NCBI RefSeq assembly: GCF_003314435.2
Contig: NZ_QNVY02000003.1
Coordinates: forward strand, 372,001 to 436,000
DNA from: Flavobacterium petrolei
Lineage (GTDB): Bacteria > Bacteroidota > Bacteroidia > Flavobacteriales > Flavobacteriaceae
Length of the DNA stretch: 64,000 bases
Reading direction: 5' to 3'
Part shown: piece by piece, positions 17,709 through 26,308 of the stretch
How positions within the stretch are numbered: the first letter of the stretch is position 1
Layout of the letters: every line of letters begins with the position of its first letter
Position numbers and translations under genes: made by a program
The notes under the pieces: model-generated
Told to the model about the DNA's origin: nothing
The model's input: only the letters and a program-made list of their open reading frames with translations
The model's database searches: none

Positions 17709-18544
17709 GTATTACTTATCATTTCGTTAAGCTTATCCAATAGTTGAACGGATATGTTCGTGGTAAAAGTTTTTTTACGATACTGGGTTATCGGTTGAAT
17801 TCCTTTGATAACATTGGTCACAAATAACTCATCTGCTTTTTGAAGGTCAAACGGAGAAATTACGTCTTCTACGACCTCTAAATTTTCTATTTTTTTAGCT
17901 AAACTTAAAATTTGCTTTCTCATAACCCCGTTCAAGCATCCTTCAGAAACTGGCGGAGTAATCAATTTATTACCCAATAGCATGAAGATATTCCCTTGTA
18001 ACGCTTCAACCACATTCTTGCTGTCATTTAGCAATAAGCAATTATCTAAGCCATTTTCACTCGCAAAAATACTTCCTGTTATATTTATGATTTTATTAGT
18101 CGTTTTAATAGACGACAACAATTGTTTTGTGACATAAAAGTCTTTGTACAAATCTACTTCATAAGCTTTCTTTTCGAATGAATACATGGTGTTTTCGAGT
18201 GCTCCAGCATGAATTAAAAAAGAGACCGTATTACTTTGTGGCAAATAATAACCGCCATCATTCCTGTAAACTGTAATTCGGGCTCGTGAGGAGTCTGCTA
18301 ATGCGGATTTATTAACCAAAGAAAGGATTTGTTCCTCGAGGTATTCCATTGTGAAATTCATGGGAATTTCCATTCGGACTACACGCATAGAAGACATTAA
18401 CCTAAAATAATGGTCTTCCAGGAAAAGAATTTTATTGTTTATTATTTTAACTGTTTCAAAAACTCCGTCTCCATAGAGAAAAGCACGATTTTGAGTCAAT
18501 ATATTAGCATCCTGAGACACTATAGTTCCATTAAAATTAATCAT
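17705..18544 (-). CDS. Class IV aminotransferase (PLP-dependent; PabC/IlvE/DAAT-like)
   Basis: 279-aa fold-type IV PLP enzyme. N-terminal NRAFLYGDGVFETVKI matches the conserved RAfxyGDGvFEt motif. The Schiff-base lysine is likely in SSIKTTNKIINI (compare IKSLNLL in D-amino-acid aminotransferase), and the glutamate-bearing segment is ALQGNIFMLLGNKLITPPVSEGCLNGVMR. In the usual family E-x-xxxN pattern (EaxxxNif) the sequence here reads VVEALQGNIF, which keeps the Glu and Asn. Product could be aminodeoxychorismate lyase (PabC), branched-chain or D-amino-acid aminotransferase; sequence alone does not decide. Adjacent genes give no pathway clue. Confidence 0.8.
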   Translation of the reverse strand: MINFNGTIVSQDANILTQNRAFLYGDGVFETVKIINNKILFLEDHYFRLMSSMRVVRMEIPMNFTMEYLEEQILSLVNKSALADSSRARITVYRNDGGYYLPQSNTVSFLIHAGALENTMYSFEKKAYEVDLYKDFYVTKQLLSSIKTTNKIINITGSIFASENGLDNCLLLNDSKNVVEALQGNIFMLLGNKLITPPVSEGCLNGVMRKQILSLAKKIENLEVVEDVISPFDLQKADELFVTNVIKGIQPITQYRKKTFTTNISVQLLDKLNEMISNT

Positions 18545-18545
18545 A

Positions 18546-18571
18546 AAAAAGCCCTAAATTTTATTCAGGGC
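18546..18571 (-). terminator. Terminator of the START-like gene overlapping the next promoter
   Basis: GCCCT/AGGGC (18551-18571) followed on the - strand by six T and then directly by the ATG of the aminotransferase. A -7-like TATATTTG lies on the - strand at 18578-18571, abutting the hairpin, so termination and initiation share this 35-bp space. Confidence 0.55.
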
Positions 18572-18598
18572 AAATATAAGTCATAAAATATGATTTTA

Positions 18599-18991
18599 CT
18601 ATACAGATCCAATTAGATGTTTCAAGTCAGAGATTTGGTTTTCCCATAACAACGTGGCCTCATCGACTTCATCTTTATCAGCAAAGTCTACTACCATTAA
18701 AGAGACATCTTTAGTGAGTTCATCGACTAAAATGTGTAATTCAAAAAAGTACTCGGTATCTTTACTGTTTTCGTCAACCCACTTAAATTTCACTTTCTCA
18801 CCTGTTTTCTTAGAGGCAAGCCTTGCTTTTTCTTCGGAGTCATTCCAAATAAAAGTAAAAAACTCACCACGAGAATTGACATTATCGGCAAACCACTCCG
18901 ATAAACCTGATGGTGTCGATATGTATTGATACAACAATTGAGGCGAAGAATTGATGGGGAATTCGATTTCGTAACGTACTTTTTGATCCAT
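18599..18991 (-). CDS. START-like / SRPBCC domain protein
   Basis: 130 aa. The pattern RYEIEFPINSSPQLLYQYISTPSGLSEWFADNVNSRGEFFTFIWNDSEEKARLASKKTGEKVKFKW is that of the Bacteroidota START-like (AHSA1-related, SRPBCC) family, a helix-grip fold that binds hydrophobic ligands. FEIHILVDELTKDVSLMVVDFAD-like strands and a long C-terminal helix (LLWENQISDLKHLIGSV) complete the fold. Ligand unknown. Transcribed toward the aminotransferase with its own terminator. Confidence 0.8.
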   Translation of the reverse strand: MDQKVRYEIEFPINSSPQLLYQYISTPSGLSEWFADNVNSRGEFFTFIWNDSEEKARLASKKTGEKVKFKWVDENSKDTEYFFELHILVDELTKDVSLMVVDFADKDEVDEATLLWENQISDLKHLIGSV

Positions 18992-19078
18992 GAGCTACAT
19001 TTAATTTTTCGGAAATATATAGAATATAACTACATAAAAAAAGTGTTTTTAAAAATATTTTTTTTTCTTCAAAATATA

Positions 19079-19109
19079 CTTGCAAGCTGTATTATTATTT
19101 TTATATTTG
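19079..19109 (+). promoter_or_regulatory. Promoter of tRNA-Met
   Basis: CTTG (19079-19082), exactly 19 bases, then TATATTTG (19102-19109): matches the Bacteroidota TTTG-N19-TAnnTTTG consensus. Start of transcription about 30 bases before the tRNA. Confidence 0.8.
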
Positions 19110-19146
19110 CACCCGCATTCAGGGAGGATTATCCACCCTCAATCAT

Positions 19147-19223
19147 GGCGAGATAGCTCAGTTGGTTAGAGCGCAGGATTCATAACCCTGAGGTCCCGAG
19201 TTCAAATCTCGGTCTCGCTACCA
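19147..19223 (+). tRNA. tRNA-Met (CAT anticodon)
   Basis: 77 nt with encoded CCA. Acceptor GGCGAGA pairs with TCTCGCT (one G-U at position 1); D arm GCTCAGTTGGTTAGAGC; anticodon loop TTCATAA giving CAT; T arm CCGAGTTCAAATCTCGG. The A-C pair closing the anticodon loop is unusual. CAT could also be the lysidine-modified Ile tRNA; Met is favoured by general similarity. The last 47 nt of this gene are duplicated at 33906. Confidence 0.9.
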
Positions 19224-19227
19224 AGAC

Positions 19228-19262
19228 AAACCCTTAAACAGTAACTGTTTAAGGGTTTTTTA
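19228..19262 (+). terminator. Rho-independent terminator of tRNA-Met
   Basis: AAACCCTTAAACAGT pairs with CTGTTTAAGGGTTT-like sequence around a two-base loop, followed by a T-run. Confidence 0.85.
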
Positions 19263-19291
19263 TTATAATTATGTTTTAAAAATACCGACTG

Positions 19292-19340
19292 TAAAACGCT
19301 CAAGTGAGGAAAGGGAGTGAGGAAAGGGAGTGAGGAATTA
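19292..19340 (+). repeat. Conserved tRNA-downstream flank, copy 1, with internal tandem repeat
   Basis: AAAACGCTCAAGTGAGGAAA is followed by a 13-bp tandem repeat (unit GTGAGGAAAGGGA) and GAGGAAT. Similar sequence follows the tRNA fragment at 33906 (34021-34055), and a decayed version lies at 45338-45363. The stretch 19225-19486 has no gene. Confidence 0.6.
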
Positions 19341-19486
19341 TAAAAATTGAGCTGCGAATTCCATTAAATATTAAGAAGAAAAGGTAATGATAAAATGTAA
19401 TTTTTCATTAAAATCATTTGAAGCTTGAAGTAATAATTTTATTTACAAGCTCTCCAATTTAAAAATCTTATAGATTTTTCATTAAT

Positions 19487-20869
19487 CTACTCGTCATACT
19501 GCTTTTGAAATGTAAAAATCTTCCGTGGATTACTCTCTGCATATTTGTAAATTAACCCCATAATATATTGATTGCTTTTGTAAAGGGTAACATAATCCTT
19601 TATTTCTGCAAGATCGGTGATTGCAACATCTGAAGTAATATATCCCATTCCATAAAAGTGACCATTTTCCACCAAGATACAACTGCGCTCATCCATGGTT
19701 CTACCTTTATCAATTATAGCAAAACTGTTTCTGCTACTCAGTAAAAATTGGATAGCATTTTCAACTTTTTCATTGTGAAGATCTACATCCGGTAAGTTTA
19801 TAAAATCATCTTCTGGTATAGTTGAATTATTTTCGATGGTGCAATAGTGACAAAATCTAGTATCCAAGTCAAATTGTTGAGCCAAACTCTGTAATACGCT
19901 TATACCTTCATATTGTCGACTAAAATGTTCTATCGAAGACTGAAACTTCATTAGTTTTCCAACTGCTAGATATTTATACCCATTTCTGGCTTCATATTGG
20001 TAAAGACCATATTTTGGTTCAAAGCGTTTGAGCGCACGATTGTATGCTGGCCATAATTTTTTGATTTCTGTGCATTCCAATATTAATGCCATTAATTCCG
20101 TAGCGCAAACCTCAAATGAAATACTATGAATTTCTCGTAAAAAATTTTGTCTTTGTGAGCTTACAGTATTGCCCGTGAAATGTGAGGCTACCCGCTTTTT
20201 AATATTAATCGCTTTTCCAACATAAATAACGGTTCTCACTGCGTTATAAAAATAATACACACCCGCTTTTTCAGGTAATTGAATAAAATCATCTGGCGGT
20301 AAATTCGGGGGCAAGCGTTGATCTTGTGCTGTTTTTTTGATCATTTTGTCAATTTCACCTTCTAGATCGCAGGCTAATAATCTGGAAAACAATATAGCCG
20401 TTGCATCCGCATCACCTCCGGCGCGATGCCTGTTCTCTAGCGGAATATCCAATGATTTGCATAGTCTTCCCAAACTATATGACGCAATGCCGGGTATAAT
20501 TTTTCTTGCAGCCCGAACGGTGCATAATTTTTTTGCTGACCATTTAAAACCCGCTTCATTCAATTGATGGTGAACAAAGGAGTAATCGAAATTAACATTG
20601 TGCGCTACAAAAACACGATCAGTCAGCAATTGAAGTACTTTTTCTGAAATATCATCAAAAATAGGCGCATCTTTTACTAACTCGTTATTAATACCCGTTA
20701 ATGCAAAAATAGGCAACGGAATATCTTTTTGTGGATTAACTAGGGTTTCGTATCGTTCGATCACTTCCTCACCGTTATGTATGACTATTGCAATTTCAGT
20801 AATTCGGCTTCCACGAGCATTTCCACCAGTGGTTTCGATATCTACTATGGCATATTCCTTCTTTTTCAT
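19487..20869 (-). CDS. DnaQ-type 3'-5' exonuclease fused to a GIY-YIG (UvrC N-terminal/Cho-like) nuclease
   Basis: 460 aa. Residues 1-175 form a DEDDh exonuclease: D9 and E11 in AIVDIETTG, AHNVNFDYSF with the second Asp, and HRAGGDADAT with the terminal His and Asp. Residues about 205-280 form a GIY-YIG domain (KAGVYYFYNAVRTVIYVGKAINIKKRVASHF), like UvrC and Cho. The remainder, with HYCTIENN and KVENAIQFLLSSRNSFAIIDKGR, resembles the UvrC-like C-terminal region of known DnaQ/GIY-YIG fusions. It is the last gene of an apparent operon dinB-dnaE2-this gene (41-bp gap). It may supply proofreading or lesion-side incision for the polymerases; that role is an inference. Confidence 0.9.
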   Translation of the reverse strand: MKKKEYAIVDIETTGGNARGSRITEIAIVIHNGEEVIERYETLVNPQKDIPLPIFALTGINNELVKDAPIFDDISEKVLQLLTDRVFVAHNVNFDYSFVHHQLNEAGFKWSAKKLCTVRAARKIIPGIASYSLGRLCKSLDIPLENRHRAGGDADATAILFSRLLACDLEGEIDKMIKKTAQDQRLPPNLPPDDFIQLPEKAGVYYFYNAVRTVIYVGKAINIKKRVASHFTGNTVSSQRQNFLREIHSISFEVCATELMALILECTEIKKLWPAYNRALKRFEPKYGLYQYEARNGYKYLAVGKLMKFQSSIEHFSRQYEGISVLQSLAQQFDLDTRFCHYCTIENNSTIPEDDFINLPDVDLHNEKVENAIQFLLSSRNSFAIIDKGRTMDERSCILVENGHFYGMGYITSDVAITDLAEIKDYVTLYKSNQYIMGLIYKYAESNPRKIFTFQKQYDE

Positions 20870-20910
20870 TGTTGTATATTTTTAAAATAATTCTCTTTTG
20901 CTTTAGCACT

Positions 20911-23900
20911 TTAGAGACTCATTTTATGTCTAGGTAAATTAATTTCATGTTCTTGTGGATAAGGTGCTCGCTGGGTGCTGCTGACATCTTCCCTAATTTG
21001 TTGTTGTGTTTTATACTGATCCTTAGCATCCATGTAACGAGGATCTGGAACAAAGGGCATTTTAGCCATTTTCAATATTGTAACTGTTGCAAAATGATAA
21101 TCAACTTCTACAACGCCTAATAATAAATAACATCCTCCCCCCAGAAAAGGATATTTAAGCAGATTATCCGGAAAATGAACTGTATCAAAATATGTGCCTT
21201 CATTATCAATCCATGTACCGAAATACATAGTCCCTCGTTTTGTAGGAACTTGTTTTCTCGAAATAAGATAAGCCAACATCTTAACTTGCTTTTTGTGATG
21301 AATTAGTAAATTTTTGGCCATTACATCTCCTCGATATTTCGTTTCAAGTAAGTCAAAAACGGTACACGAAACTGGAAAGCTCAACAGTTCAATTTCATCA
21401 AAAGCATCTTCATGAATAGAACGTTCTAAATTGGGAAGTTTAAACTCTTTGACCGGCTCTTGCAGCAACATCAGATTCTTATTTTCGGGTTTTAAATTAT
21501 TAAGCAACAAACTTGCGGTGACTAGAAGTTGGTTTTTATTTTTTCCCGTAAAAGCAAATGCACCTATGAATATCAATATTTTGATACTTTCTAAACCCAT
21601 TGGAATCCTATTGATAAAATCCTCGAAAGATATAAAATCTCCATTTTTCTCTCGATCGGATTCGATAAATAAAGCCATTTTACTATCCAAACTAAGTACA
21701 TGCATGAAACCAAGATACACATCCGTTCCGTACACATTCGTTTCATAATTGCTTTTATTAACGCATGGATTATGAATAGTGGCACCTGCCATTCTAGCTT
21801 CGTGAACGTAAACTTCTGTTCTGTAAAATCCACCTTGATTGTTAATTACTGCAACCATAAATTCTATGGGATAATAGACTTTCAAATATAAACTTTGGTA
21901 ACTTTCCACTGCGTATGATGCAGAGTGTGCTTTACAAAAAGAATATCCTGCAAACGATTCTATCTGACGGTAAATTTCTTCACTCAATGCAGCAGGATGA
22001 CCATTTTGAGCACAGGAAATAAAAAAATCATCTTTTACTTTTTTCAATGCTTCCAGTGATCGTCCTTTTCCGGACATAGCGCGTCTCAAAATATCTCCGT
22101 CGGCTGCTGGTAATCCACCATAATGCAATGCTATTTTGATGACATCTTCTTGGTACACCATAATGCCATACGTCTCCCCTAACTGCTCTTTAAATACCTC
22201 ATGAAAATATTCAAACTGACTAGGATTGTTGTGACGAAAAATATATTCTTTCATCATTCCTGATTTGGCTACACCAGGACGAATAATCGAAGAAGCAGCA
22301 ACTAAAGTTTTATAATTATCGCATTTAAGTCTTCGTAACAATCCTCTCATGGCCGGACTTTCAATATAAAAACAACCAATAGTGTTTCCCTGCGATAAAT
22401 AACTATTGGCTACTTTTTCGTTTTTAGATATCGAAGTATCTCTGATATTTATCCGAATCCCTTTGTTTTTCTCAATAAGTTTGACACTATCATCAATGTG
22501 ACCGATACCCCTTTGACTTAAAATATCGAATTTTTCAAAACCAATATCTTCCGCAACATGCATATCAAAAAGGACAATTGGAAAACCTTTAGGCGGCATT
22601 TCCAGTGGTGTGTAATTGGTTATAGGTTCCTCAGAAATCAAAATACCACAAGAATGCATGCTCCGTTGATTGGGATATTTTTCTAACATCATGCCGTAAT
22701 TTTGAACAAATGTCACAATACTATTCTTCTCATGAAGTTTCATGGGATTTTTTGCCAACAGGTCTAATTCTTCTTTGGGCAATCCAAATACTTTTCCAAC
22801 TTCCCTAAAAATAGATCGGTATTTAAACTCAACATTCGTCCCACAAAAAGCAACATGATCTTTCCCATATCGATTAAAGACATATTCCAAAATAACATCT
22901 CGTTCTTTCCAACTCCAATCGATATCAAAATCAGGTGGACTTTTTCTGTTTACATTTAGAAACCGCTCAAAGTATAGATCCAGTTCTAACGGACATATAT
23001 CAGTAATTCCAAGACAATAAGCAATTATACTGTTTGCTCCACTACCTCGCCCAATGTGCATGAATCCCCTGCTGTTACTGTACCGAATAATGTCCCAAGT
23101 TATCAAAAAGTATCCGCTAAATTCTAACTGATCAATAACTTTAAGTTCCTTGGTTACGCGTGCCTGTGCTTGAATATTATTTTTTCCATATCGCCATAAA
23201 AGTCCCTGCTGAGCCAGTGAGGTTAATAAAGCAATATCGCTCTGACGATTATTGGTGTAAAATTTTTTATTTCTCGGTATTTTAAAATCAAATGAAAAAT
23301 TGCATTGATGAATTAATTGTTCCGTATTTTGGATAATTTCGGGATATTCCGAATAGAATGATACAAGGGAATCTAATGGTTGCAAAACTTCCGATGTTTT
23401 ACAATAATCCGCATCCGTTAGTTTTGATAAAAGAACATTTAAATCTACTGCTCTTAGTATTTTATGCAGGTTAAATTCTTTTTTGGTTCTGAAAGTTACC
23501 GGTTGCAACACCACCATTTTGCTTATTTTACTTTTAAGTTCCAAAGAAAAAAGCTTGGAAACTTCCTCTGGGCGAATGCCTATAAATTCATTATCACGAA
23601 GAGTCTCTGGTGCATTTTCTAAAGTATAAATAATAAAAACGGAAGCAAATTCTGGAGCAAAAACAGGCAATATTTCACCACTAAAATTATAAGAAGTAAG
23701 AAACCGATTCATTTCCGCAAGTCCATCCGCATTTTTAGCTAAACCTATGTACCGCATTGCACCTTCAGCACGAAATTCGATACCCACTAAAGGTTTGATT
23801 CCTGCAGCGTCACAGCCTTTTATAAAATCATAAATTCCAGTTACCGTATTGATATCAGTCAACGCCATCGCTTTGACACCACAAGTAACTGCTTGACTAA

Positions 23901-23964
23901 TCAGGTCAACAAGTGGAATAGTGCCGTAACGCAAGGAATGAAAAGAATGACAGTTGAGATACAT
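20911..23964 (-). CDS. Error-prone DNA polymerase III alpha subunit (DnaE2-like)
   Basis: 1017 aa, much shorter than flavobacterial replicative DnaE (about 1500) and similar to DnaE2/ImuC polymerases. The N-terminal PHP domain starts at once (MYLNCHSFHSLRYGTI, then MALTDINTVTGIYDFIKGC). The C-family palm motif is clear: GRGSGANSIIAYCLGITDICPLELDLYFERFLN, then PPDFDIDW (the two catalytic Asp) at about 340-350, and MHSCGILIS. A finger region follows (SYSFCKAHSASYAVESYQSLYLKVYYPIEF), and the C-terminal part contains an OB-fold-like stretch (VKMLAYLISRKQVPTKRGTMYFGTW). It follows dinB by 10 bp, so co-transcribed. The likely job is translesion synthesis after DNA damage. Confidence 0.92.
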   Translation of the reverse strand: MYLNCHSFHSLRYGTIPLVDLISQAVTCGVKAMALTDINTVTGIYDFIKGCDAAGIKPLVGIEFRAEGAMRYIGLAKNADGLAEMNRFLTSYNFSGEILPVFAPEFASVFIIYTLENAPETLRDNEFIGIRPEEVSKLFSLELKSKISKMVVLQPVTFRTKKEFNLHKILRAVDLNVLLSKLTDADYCKTSEVLQPLDSLVSFYSEYPEIIQNTEQLIHQCNFSFDFKIPRNKKFYTNNRQSDIALLTSLAQQGLLWRYGKNNIQAQARVTKELKVIDQLEFSGYFLITWDIIRYSNSRGFMHIGRGSGANSIIAYCLGITDICPLELDLYFERFLNVNRKSPPDFDIDWSWKERDVILEYVFNRYGKDHVAFCGTNVEFKYRSIFREVGKVFGLPKEELDLLAKNPMKLHEKNSIVTFVQNYGMMLEKYPNQRSMHSCGILISEEPITNYTPLEMPPKGFPIVLFDMHVAEDIGFEKFDILSQRGIGHIDDSVKLIEKNKGIRINIRDTSISKNEKVANSYLSQGNTIGCFYIESPAMRGLLRRLKCDNYKTLVAASSIIRPGVAKSGMMKEYIFRHNNPSQFEYFHEVFKEQLGETYGIMVYQEDVIKIALHYGGLPAADGDILRRAMSGKGRSLEALKKVKDDFFISCAQNGHPAALSEEIYRQIESFAGYSFCKAHSASYAVESYQSLYLKVYYPIEFMVAVINNQGGFYRTEVYVHEARMAGATIHNPCVNKSNYETNVYGTDVYLGFMHVLSLDSKMALFIESDREKNGDFISFEDFINRIPMGLESIKILIFIGAFAFTGKNKNQLLVTASLLLNNLKPENKNLMLLQEPVKEFKLPNLERSIHEDAFDEIELLSFPVSCTVFDLLETKYRGDVMAKNLLIHHKKQVKMLAYLISRKQVPTKRGTMYFGTWIDNEGTYFDTVHFPDNLLKYPFLGGGCYLLLGVVEVDYHFATVTILKMAKMPFVPDPRYMDAKDQYKTQQQIREDVSSTQRAPYPQEHEINLPRHKMSL

Positions 23965-23974
23965 GAGGTACTTT

Positions 23975-25168
23975 CTATTTAGAATTTTCTATTTTTCGTT
24001 TTAAAATTTCATCTTTGGTATTGGGTTTAAATGATGCTCCCGCACAACGCATCACCGCATCAAAACCATAACGAGATTTAATTTTATCCATAGCAGCATA
24101 AAGGGATAACATTTCCTCCGTATCTTCAAAAAGATTGATTTGGTACGTTCCCCTCACCAGCCCACTGAAACGAATTCCAATCAAACGCAATCTCATGCGT
24201 CTCTGAAACAATTTGTCAAATAACTCCACAACATTTGTAGTGAGAATATGATCTGCAGAGGTATACGCAATCTTGCATTGCTTGGTTTCCGTATCAAAAT
24301 TAGCATAGCGAATTTTAACCACTACAGTTGAAGTCAACCATTCTTCCGATCGCAGTTGAAACGCAAGTTTTTCAACCATACCGGTCAGTATAGTTTTCAA
24401 TTTGACCATATCAATAGTATCCTGAGAGAAAGTGTGTTCCGTAGAAATTGATTTTCGCTCTGAGTACGGTTCTACAGGATTAGTATCGACTCCATTGGCC
24501 TTTTTCCAAATATCAATACCGTTTTTCCCAATCATTTGTTGAAGCACTTCTACAGGCATTTCAGAAAGGGTCTGTATGGTTCTAATGCCTATTCTGGACA
24601 AAAGCCGAAAAGTAACATCACCAACCATTGGGATTTTTTGAATCGATAATGGATTTAAAAATGGCTTTACCATGTGCTCTGGTATTTCCAAATTCATTTT
24701 CTGTTTTCCTTCTCCCGTACCAATTTTTGAAACTGTTTTATTAACTGATAATGCAAAAGTCAATGGCAATCCAGTTTCTTTTGTTATTCTATTTGCCAGT
24801 TCGGTCGTCCACTTGTAACTACCATAAAATTTATCCATACCCGTAATATCAAGATAAAACTCATCGATACTCGCTTTCTCCACTACGGGTGCTTTTTCCT
24901 GGATAATTTCAGTTATCGTATGAGAATATTTCGAATATAATTCCATATCGCCTTTCATCACTTTAGCTTGTGGACACAGTTTAAGTGCCATGTTGATAGG
25001 CATCGCAGAACGCACGCCAAAACGACGCGCTTCATAGGAACATGAAGCTACAACACCTCGATCACCACCACCAATAATCAAAGGAATTCCTTCTAATTGT
25101 GAGTTCGTAATTCTTTCGCAGGAAACAAAAAATGTATTCATATCCAGATGTACAATTGCCCTTGTCAT
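23975..25168 (-). CDS. dinB: Y-family DNA polymerase (Pol IV, DinB)
   Basis: 397-aa translesion polymerase. Catalytic acidic residues are intact: D9 in IVHLDMNTFFVSCE and D102-E103 in KASIDEFYLDITG; VVASCSYEARRFGVRSAMP is the dNTP-binding fingers block. HhH segments (IQKIPMVGDVTFRLLSRIGIRTIQTLSEMP) and a little-finger domain follow. It is a true polymerase rather than a degenerate ImuB. First gene of a three-gene unit, divergent from an S24 repressor gene 85 bp away. A palindrome overlapping its -7 box suggests damage-inducible repression. Confidence 0.93.
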   Translation of the reverse strand: MTRAIVHLDMNTFFVSCERITNSQLEGIPLIIGGGDRGVVASCSYEARRFGVRSAMPINMALKLCPQAKVMKGDMELYSKYSHTITEIIQEKAPVVEKASIDEFYLDITGMDKFYGSYKWTTELANRITKETGLPLTFALSVNKTVSKIGTGEGKQKMNLEIPEHMVKPFLNPLSIQKIPMVGDVTFRLLSRIGIRTIQTLSEMPVEVLQQMIGKNGIDIWKKANGVDTNPVEPYSERKSISTEHTFSQDTIDMVKLKTILTGMVEKLAFQLRSEEWLTSTVVVKIRYANFDTETKQCKIAYTSADHILTTNVVELFDKLFQRRMRLRLIGIRFSGLVRGTYQINLFEDTEEMLSLYAAMDKIKSRYGFDAVMRCAGASFKPNTKDEILKRKIENSK

Positions 25169-25188
25169 TTTCTTTGTTTTGTAAGCTA

Positions 25189-25244
25189 CAAAATTAGTAC
25201 AGATACTAACTTTTTTACCTATCTTTGATGTTATAAATTATAAC
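25189..25244. promoter_or_regulatory. Divergent promoter/operator region of the mutagenesis cassette
   Basis: On the - strand TAATTTTG (25196-25189) is a -7 box for dinB; on the + strand TATCTTTG (25220-25227) is a -7 box for the repressor. TTAGTA-4-TACTAA (25193-25208) overlaps the dinB -7 and the repressor -33 region, and a perfect palindrome GTTATAAATTATAAC (25230-25244) lies at the repressor transcription start. Either is a good operator candidate for the S24 protein; binding is inferred. Confidence 0.55.
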
Positions 25245-25253
25245 AAAATAGTT

Positions 25254-26024
25254 ATGTCCTTATTTTCAGACAATATCAGAGCATTACGAGTGAAGAGTAA
25301 AATTTCTCAGGAAAAATTAGCCGAGCATTTGCAAATTACCCGAGGACGGTATGTAAAATACGAGGATGGTACCTCTGAAGCACCGTATGAAATATTGAAA
25401 AAGATTGCCTACCATTTTCATATCAGTATTGATTTATTACTGTCAGTAGACATTCGTAAAATAGAGATTCAAGATCTAATTAATTTAGAAAACAACCGAA
25501 TTATTTTACCTATTCAAGTTGAACCAAATGGTGATAATAGTATCGAAATTGTTACTCAAAAAGTTAAAGCGGGTTATTTGACTGGATACTCTGATCCGGA
25601 ATATATAGAGAGTTTGCAACAAATTTCATTGCCTTTTTTAGGAACAGGCAAGCACCGTGGGTTTCCTGTTGAAGGTGATTCAATGCCACCTCATGAAGAA
25701 GGTTCAATAATTGTGGGACGCTACGTCGAAAATATTGGACAAGTTCAAGATGGTAAAACCTATATCCTGATCACTAAAAATCATGGTATGGTGTATAAGC
25801 GTTTAAATAAAAACAAAAAAAACACTTTGGTTTTAGAATCTGACAATCGGTTTTATCCTAATTATGAAGTAAAGTTTTCTGAAATTTTAGAAATATGGGA
25901 ATTCCAATGCAATATCGGTCGAACTGATACTAAACAGCCTCTAACTGAAATTGAAAGTTTAAAAGAAATTCTTTTGGAATTAAAAAGAGAGGTTTCAGAA
26001 ATTAAAGAAAATACTATTAATTAA
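25254..26024 (+). CDS. LexA-like repressor: XRE helix-turn-helix plus S24 autopeptidase
   Basis: 256 aa. Residues 6-62 are an XRE/Cro helix-turn-helix (IRALRVKSKISQEKLAEHLQITRGRYVKYEDGTSEAP). The C-terminal half is an S24 peptidase-like domain with the self-cleavage site A106-G107 (KVKAGYLTGY), catalytic S143 in VEGDSMPPHEEGSIIVG and general-base K182 in MVYKRL. So it probably behaves like LexA/CI: RecA-stimulated autocleavage relieves repression. Its position divergent from dinB-dnaE2-exonuclease suggests it controls that operon and itself. A C-terminal tail (ESLKEILLELKREVSEIKE) looks like a coiled coil. No lexA with a winged-helix DNA-binding domain is in this window. Confidence 0.88.
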   Translation: MSLFSDNIRALRVKSKISQEKLAEHLQITRGRYVKYEDGTSEAPYEILKKIAYHFHISIDLLLSVDIRKIEIQDLINLENNRIILPIQVEPNGDNSIEIVTQKVKAGYLTGYSDPEYIESLQQISLPFLGTGKHRGFPVEGDSMPPHEEGSIIVGRYVENIGQVQDGKTYILITKNHGMVYKRLNKNKKNTLVLESDNRFYPNYEVKFSEILEIWEFQCNIGRTDTKQPLTEIESLKEILLELKREVSEIKENTIN

Positions 26025-26308
26025 AATATTAATGTTAACCGGGTAAGAATCCGTACACGATTACTTAATTTTCACATCATATAACAGCATATAATTAGAT
26101 ATTTATTTGGTAAAAATATTAAATTAATTTTTGGAGTGATATTTTAGTGTTGACGTCACTATCATTGCTGATAGTTTCTGGATCTTTATGTTTTCGTGCA
26201 GTTTTTTACCATTGAAGAATGATCCCTTGTATCTATTGTATAATTTTCATAAGATCCCTATTAGGCATGGTCTCAGCCAATGATAATTATTTACTTTAAA
26301 AACAAATT

